From assembly GCA_033977485.1 (NCBI GenBank), contig CM066988.1, positions 140,375,359-140,439,358 on the forward strand: a stretch of 64,000 nt of DNA, written 5' to 3'. This document shows, one piece after another, positions 56,801 through 64,000 of this stretch (within the stretch, counting starts at the first letter, position 1; each line of letters opens with the position of its first letter). This stretch comes from Hydrangea macrophylla (Eukaryota; Streptophyta; Magnoliopsida; Cornales; Hydrangeaceae). The notes under the pieces were generated by a model that worked only from the letters and a program-made list of their open reading frames with translations, made no database searches and was not told the DNA's origin. The position numbers and the translations under genes were made by a program.

Positions 56801-58964
56801 AGTTTCCCTGATACTCCTTCTGTGCACTTTTTTTGCAGCCATGGACTACATCACTTGTGCCAAATGCACAAGGGCCAACCACTGCACAAGCACCTCAGGC
56901 TGTCCCAAAACCTGCAATGGAGGTCACTTCTGGAGTTTTAACACAACTGTCCTCTGTGGAAGTTCAACCTAGTGGAAGAAAGGAATTGCCAGCGGTAATG
57001 GGGTTCTTTTATTGGCTTCACGTTTTAATCTCATGCGTGCATTAGGTTTTTATGTATGGTATACTCCAATCTTACAGAAAAATTCTCATTTCGCTGCAGG
57101 ATATTTTTGCTGCAATGTATTCATCTGCCCCTGGACCAGTTTCAGGCTGGCAAACTGTACCACCCCATGGATTTGGGTTTCCCATGCAATATAATAACAC
57201 TATGGTATTTAGAAACTCAACACTATTAGATATTATGTGGTTTATATATCCGTTCAATTTACTAAACCACATGACATGTTGCTCATTTTTAAATTTGGGT
57301 TTTTGCTACAGCCCATACCAACTCTTCCGCAGCCGTCTAAATCAACAAACCCATTTGACCTCAACAATGAAATATCTCCAGCTCAAGCCCCAATGGTATG
57401 ACAAATCCGTTTCATTCAAAATGAATTGCTTGGTCCACACTCCACCACTGCTTCTGATGCTCTCCGTGTGACTTGGCAATTTCTCAGCACTAAACATTTG
57501 TTTTATTTTACAAAAGTAGGTTGCTATATTTTCTTTCAATGCTTTTTATGCATGTCTGCAAACCCATTTCTACTCTGGAGTTCGGGTGTGGGCAAGGGAA
57601 GATTGGGAAGTCAGAGGCCACTCGAGGGACTAGGAAGATCATTGGGGTGAAGGCAAGAAGAAAGAGACAACCAACTTAGATATTTGTATTAGAAAAAATG
57701 AACCCTCCATTTCCAGCTTGCTCTCAACAAATCATTTCCCCTTCACTTTCTTTTATCTTTGCTGCTGCCTGCACCCAGTTTCGGTCTACTACTAATCAAC
57801 ATCATATCCACTTGGATGTTTTATGTTCAACTTTCAAGGGTGACACCCAAGATTAAATGATATACCTGGTTTGATTGCTCGTATTCAATTTCAGGGTATA
57901 CCCAATGCCTTAACCCCAAATGAGGGATTGGGTTGTTTCCTTTGTCACCCAAAAATTTACAGATACCGATATTTTACATTTTGATTTTATTTAAGTTGTG
58001 TTCATATTTGGACTTCATTTGAATTGTGAGCATGTTCCATTTTGTACGAGTATTATTATTATTTTATTTGATTTTCAGCAGTATGCATTTTAGGAATTTC
58101 TTCGAAAAGGTTGGTTGATTCATATTATATAATGAGTCTTTTGTTGCCATGTAGTTTCCTTCCATGGCATCCTTGCAGGGTGCTCTACCCCACATGACTG
58201 CTCCGTCAGGCATATTGCGCACTTCCAGCCTTAATACCCCTTCACAGACATGGTTGCCTCCCCATGGACCATCTTATGCAACAGCAATGCCTCCCCATGG
58301 ACCATCTTATGCACCAGCAATGCCTCCCCATGGACCATCTTATGCATCGGCTATGCCTCCAAGTAATATAACATCTAACAAACATTTTCCTTTTCCAAAT
58401 GCTGATTTCATTTTTTTTGTGTAATCAAGGCTTTTTACTGTGAATGACTGTTGGTACATACTTTCCTTTTCAACACATTGATAACACTTTTCACTTAACC
58501 TACAGACGTTTATTAATCTACGTTTTTCCTTTTCGCACATCGATTACATTTTCTCCTCATGTTGTGACACTAGCTTGCTAACTTTTCAGCTGCATACATG
58601 GGGCAACAAGTACCTCAAAATTTGCCATCCAGGTAACATACGTGCTGTTGTATGATTTTCTTGTATAATTTGTGTACTGCAGCCATGTCAGCTTATTTTA
58701 ATCTCTGACAAAATGTATAAGAAATTTTGGATTGTGGGCAGAGAGAGAGAGAGGGACATATTTTATTGTATTTCGACGGCAACTTTCAGCATCTATCTGT
58801 CATACCTACGATCTTTTGTTAACCTCTGCAGGCATCAAGGAGTGGGATATGGCAGTGAGGGGGCCTTTGGCTCCTTCAATTCAAATCAGCAGCTGGGTGG
58901 GATACATTCAGCACCAGCTACACCGAATACTTTCTCCTCCATAGGAGGGAACCCGTTTGGATAA
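38016..58964 (+). CDS. AGD14: ArfGAP domain protein, AGD14-like
   Basis: 13 coding exons: 38016-38111, 53507-53568, 53901-53988, 54103-54164, 54241-54337, 54751-55200, 55579-56274, 56839-56994, 57100-57204, 57312-57395, 58155-58362, 58590-58632, 58832-58964. They sum to 2280 nt (759 residues), with GT-AG introns and all phases joining. The N-terminus is an ArfGAP zinc finger: C26, C29, C46, C49 (CX2CX16CX2C) with the arginine finger R54 in IHREF. These proteins stimulate GTP hydrolysis by ARF GTPases in vesicle budding. The ArfGAP domain ends near residue 135 (KHVYVDRRYTGE). An R/S/D/G-rich region (exon 6) and a low-complexity S/P/A/Q-rich tail follow. The tail has three MPPHGPSYA repeats in exon 11 and NPF motifs in exon 10 and at the very C-terminus (NPFG); NPF can bind EH-domain endocytic proteins. 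It is longer than Arabidopsis AGD14; orthology is inferred from the N-terminus. Some small 3' exons could be alternative. Confidence 0.9.
38360..38465. repeat. Short tandem duplication in intron 1
   Basis: A roughly 53-bp block with TTTTAAACTTGGAATTCATA and GTACTATTATCACTAATA is present twice in a row. Confidence 0.85.
38520..38710 (-). mobile_element. Probable tRNA-derived SINE in intron 1
   Basis: On the minus strand an A-box-like GAGATGGCTAATAAGAG is followed about 40 bp later by a B-box-like GGTCCTGAGTTTGAGT. That is the spacing and style of plant tRNA-derived SINE heads. No clear tail or duplication was found. Confidence 0.4.
40282..40443 (-). repeat. 3' LTR of the copia element
   Basis: About 162 bp. 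It matches 51006-51171 apart from a few substitutions and 3-4 bp of indels, so it is clearly older than the gypsy elements D and E. Confidence 0.85.
40451..42376 (-). pseudogene. Copia pol 3' part: reverse transcriptase and RNase H, broken
   Basis: Read on the minus strand from 42376: linker (SMDVTFLEGPI), then reverse transcriptase with RYKARLVAKGFTQ, LDVKNAFLNGDL and LRKSLYGLKQSPR (41889-41428). After a frameshift come YVDDII (about 41400) and PLRYFLGIE (to 41153), then a stop. RNase H follows, with TDADYAGSKSDRRLTSG and SRSSAEAEY (41092-40451). There are at least one frameshift and two stops, so it is not functional. Confidence 0.88.
43200..46142 (-). pseudogene. hAT transposase pseudogene (DUF659/BED type)
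   Basis: Order on the minus strand: BED-finger-like N-terminus at 46142-45966 (GWDHASPVGG... GGITRLKQHVAR), with one cysteine pair apparently lost. Then the DUF659 core at 45881-44766 (IMCDGWSSKTNIPIINFM, VVTDNEPNFEAAGRLL, FWTPCAAHCIDLMLEDIG), ending at an in-frame TAA. The frame continues after it at 44765-44640, then 44631-44320. The C-terminal hAT dimerisation region is at 44132-43800 (WWYHYGEAAPHLRRIAIKVL, RNRLAMNKLHKLVFVHYNLR), followed by an acidic and glycine-rich tail. One split (44100-44320) could be an intron, but the stop at 44766 and the frameshift near 44640 argue for a dead gene. Confidence 0.85.
46200..46760. repeat. AT-rich degenerate tandem repeat in the hAT element
   Basis: Units of about 50-70 bp share AACTAAATAAACATTTTTTT, AAATAAAAACAAAAATTAA and TACACATACAACTA. 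Six to eight diverged copies; no coding capacity. Confidence 0.7.
46777..47625. repeat. Direct repeats of about 105 bp flanking a nested element
   Basis: The block starting TTAACAAAAATTATGACTAA and containing AACCCACCCTTTACTGTTAA occurs at about 46781-46885 and again at about 47520-47623. The element at 46904-47515 lies between them. Confidence 0.8.
46904..47515. mobile_element. Nested TIR element with GTTTCCATCGAAAC repeats
   Basis: The left end GTCAAGGATTAAAATTTC and the right end (reverse complement GTCAAGGATCAAAATTTC) are inverted. TAGG sits next to both ends. Internally the palindromic word GTTTCCATCGAAAC and variants recur six or more times (46930-47130). No transposase frame. Confidence 0.65.
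48268..50600 (-). pseudogene. Copia gag, protease and integrase 5' part, broken
   Basis: Minus strand from about 50600: gag-like start with an in-frame stop, then gag (50359-49910; LGWLFNSMEPRIYHMFMYH, and RLHTYQFLMSLKSEFEYLR). The zinc knuckle CKHCNVVGHTKDRC is at about 49810. Protease LDSGANDHITG is at about 49485-49455. Integrase starts at about 49090 (CVVCELSKHTRSS, DIIHSDVWGS) and continues in another frame at 48849-48268 (LRSNNGREYVSNDF, NSVAEQKNRHI). There are several frameshifts. It ends where the hAT element entered. Confidence 0.88.
51006..51171 (-). repeat. 5' LTR of the copia element
   Basis: About 166 bp, the partner of 40282-40443. It is followed on the minus strand by the primer site TGGTATCAAAGCC. 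Confidence 0.85.
51177..52266. other. Intron 1 sequence without further supported feature
   Basis: AT-rich intronic DNA. Short frames on either strand have no recognisable domain. Confidence 0.5.
52270..52572. mobile_element. Tourist-like (PIF/Harbinger) MITE in intron 1
   Basis: The termini GGCTTTGTTTGGTTCATGG and (right, reverse complement) GGCTCTGTTTGGTTCTCGG are flanked by TAA at 52267-52269 and 52573-52575. 303 bp, non-coding. Same family as 63367-63624 in the neighbouring gene. Confidence 0.8.
53665..53834 (+). repeat. GT then GA microsatellite in intron 2
   Basis: (GT)9 is followed by about 150 bp of mostly GA with GGGAGGGAG and GACAGA interruptions that recur as a roughly 45-bp block. 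Arg/Glu- and Ser/Leu-repeat frames over it are artefacts. Confidence 0.95.
56402..56640 (+). pseudogene. LINE (RTE-like) reverse transcriptase 3' remnant in intron 7
   Basis: One frame reads NRLRWFGHVQRR, then RERPKLSWE, then LNEAMVVDRTK, a stop, and RKMIHVADQIVWD. This is the usual C-terminal end of plant RTE-type LINE polyproteins (RWFGHV.RR, RGRPK.TW, DR..WR). Only this tail is present; it lies in sense orientation within intron 7 of the ArfGAP gene. Confidence 0.7.
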
Positions 58965-59142
58965 AGGGAATAAAAATGAATTTTTTACCATATTTTTTGG
59001 GAAGCATTGGAGGGAATTATGGTTTCTTCTTCTTGTAGATTATGTTAAAGGCCCAATGAACAGGGAGGGCTGGTTATGTGCATTCCTGCAGTACGGTTCA
59101 ATTCTCCTCAATGGCCATGTAAAGATAGTGTGGTGCTGTAAG

Positions 59143-59235
<93 letters not shown>

Positions 59236-59570
59236 GTAATGGAAATGGGGAGAAGTATATGATTAAGGGCACGGGCTCCTCACAAGGACTGAAGAGTTTT
59301 TGTACGGCCATGGCATATTGTTGGTATTAGTATAGAATATCATTTGGTGATCTTTCTGTTGTGTCTATAACTCTCTGTCCCTAGGATTTGTATCATTTTT
59401 TTACCTTTCGGTTTGAGTTGTATGGTTTTGCAATTTTCTTCATCATTGTGGTGAGCTTTTGTTGTATGTTAGTAGAACAACACTGTTTGGAGAGCACACT
59501 TTGTATTGCAAATGTTATTCATATTGATGTTTATATTTTAAACTTTTTGTTTGAATAAGAAACTACCTGG
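58965..59570 (+). other. 3' untranslated region of the ArfGAP gene
   Basis: It follows the TAA at 58962-58964. It contains a pure (GA)n microsatellite of about 86 bp at 59147-59232. Candidate processing signals are T-rich stretches and AATAAG near 59555. The exact poly(A) site is not determined. Confidence 0.5.
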
Positions 59571-60462
59571 TTCTTGGCTCTTATGTCCTAAATTCCTAAT
59601 AATCCTGAAGTTCTTTTTTGTCGTGTGGCGTCTTAAAATGAAAAATAGATTCGTGTATAGTCTGCTTAGTACATGGAGCAACTGTCAGTAATTTTCTCCT
59701 CGGATTATCAGTGGGTAAGTTAAAATTTTTAAAGAGAGAAGATTACATATAGATGCAATTGTTGCTAATACTGCAGCACAGCTTTGTGATTCTGTATAGA
59801 TATGCTAACCCAGAAGCTAGAAAGAACAACATTTGTTGATTGGCTCTTATACTTTTGTCTTAGCCTCTGCATCTCTACACATTTGTTGATTAGCTCCTTA
59901 ATTAATCATGACGAGGAGGAAAAAAAAAAAAAAAAAATTCTACGATTTCATTGAATGCTCCTATTTTGTTTCCAACTTTCCAGCCAAATTAGCCAAAAAG
60001 AAAATAAAATTTGGAATCTTCTGAATTCCCACTCTCCCCCAAGCAAGAAATTTATTTATTTTTGGTTGACAGCCAACAAGAGTTAAACCATGGACCAAAA
60101 ATTACCTGTCATCTGAAGTTAGAGATACTTGTAGATACTCAGATATTACTAGAAAACCAAATCTGGTATTTCATTAAGGTGTAAGATCGGACAAACTTTT
60201 ACAATTCCATAAATGTTCATTCCAGTAGAATATTTACAGATGAAGAGTGTATATATGTGAAGGGCTATTCAATTGGGTATATATTTAATTATTTATAACT
60301 GGAATAAATCAGGTCATAACTAGTATGTGGTTGTCAATGGCATCAGAGATTCTAATTTGAGTATTGCCGAAGCTCCTTTACTTTCCATATGCCTGAAATG
60401 GAGGACTTTGTATGCACCAAAGATTAATATGAAATCTTCTGAGAAATTTTCGTTTGTGGTGC
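59571..60462. other. Gap between convergent genes, including the SERINC 3' untranslated region
   Basis: No coding frame of note. The right part (about 60200-60462) should be the 3' untranslated region of the minus-strand SERINC gene. Nothing else is recognised. Confidence 0.45.
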
Positions 60463-63400
60463 TCACACTGATTCAGCTGTTTGTCTGCTTTTCCAAATGA
60501 TTGGAGCTACCAGCATCCATACTGCAAATACAATTATCACTTCCCATAAGTATGCTTCTCCAAATGCCCATAATTAGATCAACAATAGTATAACTAGCAA
60601 TCATTATAGATCAAGATTATTTTACTTCATAAGATATTAAACAAGTGTTGAGATAAAGTTTTGTATACCATGTGAAATGGGTTTTTTTTGGCAAGTGTGT
60701 ACTTACTGTAAACACAGACTGCTAGCCATTCATTCACTATTCTGACCCAAGTACTGGTCCAACCCACATCAATTGTCCACCTGCAAAGAGATCAGTTATA
60801 TTCTAAGGTCAGCATCATATGAATTCCCTGCAATCATCTAACCTTGTTATCAATTATTTCCTTCTTCCCCAAGAAAGTCGTCAACTTTCATTTGCAAAAT
60901 GGAAAAGACATTTTGCTGAACAATCATAATTTTACTTTTCCTTTTTCTCAAAATCATTTAGGTTCATATTTCTTCCTACTGACAATATTTTGTATTGTCA
61001 GCAAAAAGACGAGAGAAATGAGAATCTCATAGCAGACATGGTTGTCTCCCTACCAAACTACAACAATCACATGTAACTTGATTGACTGTGATTCCTCAAA
61101 ACTGAGTTAGGTGATATCTCAAATTGCTTTTCTTCCACTTAATGTGTTAATTAGAAGTTCGGTTTCTATCGTATACATATAAGATGCTATAAACAAAGAG
61201 GAACATTCAGCGAAGAATGATCCTATATGAACTAAATTGAATCCAGAAAATTCTATACATAGTAATGGAAATTTTATACATGAGTCACAGCACCTATTAA
61301 CAAATAAAAAACAAAAAAATTGTTGAAAGATGGGCGCTTGCCTTTTCATGTAATGATGAGAGTTCCAACCAATCAAAAGCATTGCAAAGTACATGGCTCC
61401 CGTGGCAAAAACAAAATGGAAGAACCCAAAGCCATATGGAGGATCATCTTCCTCTCGTGGCTCCTCCTTCCTGAACTGCACCAGTTGTTGTAAGATACAT
61501 TTTGTCAACATGTTTAGCTAACTGAAACAAGTTGAGGGAGATAAAACCTGAAAGCATTTTGAATCGATTCCCGTTGAAAATGTCGCAATAACCAGTGCAA
61601 GTACTGCAACAATAAAGCTCTGCCAAGAAATAAGGTCCATAATTATTTAGGGGAAATAGAAATCCTGATTCTTGCAACATAGCATTCCACTTAAAATTCA
61701 ACAGAAATAACTATTCAATATTCATAAATATTAGCATTCCTCTTTGAGAAAGTTGGAGAAGAATATATCTATCATTTCAAAAGGTTAAGGGATTTCTTCA
61801 AATCAATCAAATATCAGAAATGAGAATCAAAGTTAGTTGACAACTTCTTGTTTGGACCCTTCAGTAATTAAATAAGGAACTGTCAAAGACTTTCTAAGAA
61901 AGCCAAATATTACTATGATGGTAAGCCAGTCTCCTTTAGATCCAGCGTCCGCCTTCTTCATGCATTTTTCCTCTGGTGGTTCACTGTGAACACAGAGATG
62001 TGATTACGGAAGTTAGTTTAAGATAAAATATATATTTATATATATATTAGGAGACAACAACTTCGCAAAGCTTAGAAACCAATGGAAATCAAAATCAATT
62101 GAACTTAGGCTCTCATAACCTAGGGGTGACAATTTAACCAAGCTGACAGATTATTCCCAGTTCACACCTAAGAACTTTAAACCGGTGATATTGGAGTAAA
62201 GAAATGGGGGAGTTTATTTTAGAAGAACTGGCTACTAATAATCAAACGTGAGGTTAGTAAGACCAAACAAACTTACTCTAAATCTAGTGACTCATAGATA
62301 TACCATTTTAGGAAATGAAGTCAAGCTCATGTGGGCCTCTTGTTTATTTATTTACTGTTGAGATTGTTTGTCCCACATCCGGGACTTATAACCTAGCTAC
62401 TCAAATTATAAGTTCAAGGGGCTACTCCACCCATTGCCAATTGGTTTTGGGTTGGATGCTCCAATTTAACATGGTATCAGAGTAGGTTACTGTTGGGCCA
62501 ATTTGTCCACGTGTGCTCCACGTCACCCTATCTCAGTAATCCACGTGTTTGGCTCTCACTCATGCCACACGTGCGGGGGCGTGTTGAGATTGTCTGTCCC
62601 ACAACGGGGACTTATAACCTAGCTAATCAAAATATAAGTTCAAGGGGCTACTCCACCCATTGTCAATTGGTTTTGGGTTGGAAGCTCCAATTCAACATTT
62701 ACTTATTAGTTATGACAGGATTAGATTGCTATGATATTGTTTCGGATGGCTAAAATTTATGAAAATGCAGTAAATTGTTTAGCACAAAGCAAAAGCAGGA
62801 TATAAAAACCATGCCTTCTAATGGCAGACCAACAGAGGAACACCACATAAAGCCCCATAAACCCTGGCGTCAAGAAGCCAGCATTCACCTGTTTCAAGCA
62901 AAATTTATGTATATATATGTATATACAACACCGTTGCATACCGTGACTAAACTGAAAAGGATAGTGAATCTCAAAACTTACTTTTTGGTGAAGAGAGACA
63001 CTGGTCATGAGTTGGAGAAGTACTAGTGTCCAAGTAATGAAGAAGATGTTGAGAAGGCATGATGGCTGTGGGACATACCAAATGTACATCAAAATGATGC
63101 CCATAATGCATACAACATATGCAGTAGTTGCAAGTAACATTACTTGGATTTGGCTGCACAAAAAATATTACTGCAAATTAGTAATGATACTCAGGTAATG
63201 ATAATCAAACAACAACAAACAAAAAAAACCAGATAAGGTACCCTAAATTGTTTTGGGTTTCAAGAATTTCTACAGAGAGTTGGCCCATAGGCTGCTAGGC
63301 ATCTATCAGTTGGATCAGGAATGCCCAGTGTAACCTATGACAGGTCAACAATAAGCAGGCTCATAAGGCTTGGTTTGGTTTGCGGATTTAGAGAAGGAAA

Positions 63401-64000
63401 ACTAATTATTTCCCTGCATTTTCCTCCATGCTTAAACAACACCAGAAATTAACAATTTCAAGAAAGAGGAGGGAACTGAATTGTAATATTCAAACTTAAA
63501 ATTTACATTTTACCCTATTTTCTTTTACATCCTATCTTCCTCGCTGTTTTACTTGTTACCAAACAAAGAAAAGTGAACATTTTCTTTTCTTACCCATCAC
63601 TAAATTCATGAACCAAACAAAGCCTAAGGGTTGAGAGTCGGACTAGTTGCCAGAATGCTTGTCATACTTGAGCATCTATCATGGCACAGAAAATAAGGTT
63701 TGTTTTTATGTTGTTTGACTGAGGAGCATTTACCATCTCTCTGCATATTTTTCGGATTGACAGCAATCATTCAGCCATTTAATGAAACTGATTATGCTTA
63801 TTAGTTGAATTAGTAGAAAGACCCTGCAACAAAGTGAAAAGATCGTAAGTAAAAAGCTCCCCTAACTGAACAAGAATTCAAAGCTTCTTTTTTCAACTTC
63901 TATAACCAACTCTTAAAGCGATGTCCGTGATTTGAAGAGAAAAATGGGAAGAAACAGTCATACCCTGCACCAAAATGTGCAACCTCCCCTGCCCAAAAAA
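60463..64000 (-). CDS. Serine incorporator (SERINC/TMS) family membrane protein, 3' part
   Basis: Nine coding exons on the minus strand, from the right edge: beyond 64000 to 63964, 63823-63734, 63153-62982, 62888-62815, 61983-61914, 61619-61548, 61475-61342, 60780-60707, 60521-60463. All phases join, giving about 259 residues here; the N-terminal part lies outside. SERINC proteins are multi-pass membrane proteins linked to serine-derived lipids. Diagnostic blocks: WAGEVAHFGAG, WLNDCCQSEKYAER, SCLLNIFFITWTLVLLQL, VNAGFLTPGFMGLYVVFLCW, GDWLTIISF, FHFVFATGAMYFAMLLIGWN, WTIDVGWTSTWVRIVNEWLA and the C-terminal VAPIIWKSRQT. I expect about six membrane segments in this part. The WLNDCC subtype resembles the Arabidopsis MEE55-type SERINC from memory. 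Two introns (61341-60781 and 62814-61984) start with GC rather than GT. It converges on the ArfGAP gene. Confidence 0.9.
62356..62697 (+). mobile_element. TRIM (miniature LTR retrotransposon) in a SERINC intron
   Basis: Two 116-bp terminal repeats (62356-62471 and 62582-62697), each starting TGTTGAGATTGT and ending CAACA or TAACA. A primer site TGGTATCAGAGT follows the first at 62472, and a purine tract GTGCGGGGGCG precedes the second. A perfect 5-bp duplication TTTAC flanks it (62351-62355 and 62698-62702). The 110-bp interior has no coding capacity. Confidence 0.92.
63367..63624. mobile_element. Tourist-like (PIF/Harbinger) MITE in a SERINC intron
   Basis: The termini GGCTTGGTTTGGTTTGCGG and (right, reverse complement) GGCTTTGTTTGGTTCATGA are flanked by TAA at 63364-63366 and 63625-63627. 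Its internal sequence resembles the MITE at 52270-52572 (AGGAAAA.TAATTA, CTCCATGCTTAAA). Confidence 0.8.

Overview
This is nuclear DNA of a flowering plant, most likely a eudicot. The evidence is two intron-rich host genes with plant-type products, embedded in deeply nested plant transposons: Ty3/gypsy of the Tat lineage, Ty1/copia, hAT, PIF/Harbinger, Mutator-type MITEs, a TRIM, and SINE- and LINE-like pieces. I cannot name the species. No prokaryotic genes, CRISPR array, rRNA or tRNA gene is visible.

Layout. 1-6.2 kb: AT-rich non-genic DNA with a Mutator-type MITE, a 1.7-kb duplication and a PIF/Harbinger-like element. 6.2-11.6 kb: a PIF-like MITE split by a large solo LTR (A), which itself holds a solo LTR and a PIF-like element with a MITE inside. 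12.5-34.9 kb: a stack of four LTR elements, each flanked by a perfect 5-bp target-site duplication. Solo LTR B (TGTAA) holds reverse-oriented solo LTR C (ATAAA). C holds a 12.9-kb Tat-lineage gypsy element D (GTTAG, minus strand). D holds a gag-only relative E (CTAGC, plus strand). D has gag, an intact pol with two RNase H domains, and two antisense genes between pol and the 3' LTR. 34.9-37.3 kb: intergenic DNA with Mutator-type MITEs.

37.4-59.6 kb (+): a complete AGD14-like ArfGAP gene with 13 coding exons and a predicted 759-residue protein. Its first coding intron is 15.4 kb because a copia element, itself split by a hAT transposon, sits in it. 59.6-60.4 kb: a short gap between convergent genes. 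60.46 kb to the right edge (-): the 3' nine coding exons of a SERINC (serine incorporator) membrane protein gene. Its introns hold a TRIM and a Tourist-like MITE, and two of them appear to have GC-AG splice sites.

The most interesting system is element D: an apparently recent Tat element whose antisense gene module is tandemly duplicated into one intronless and one four-exon version, each with its own TATA box. Its promoter LTR has been cut from gag by the nearly pristine gag-only element E. All splice models and element boundaries were read by eye from motifs, reading frames and target-site duplications, without alignments.
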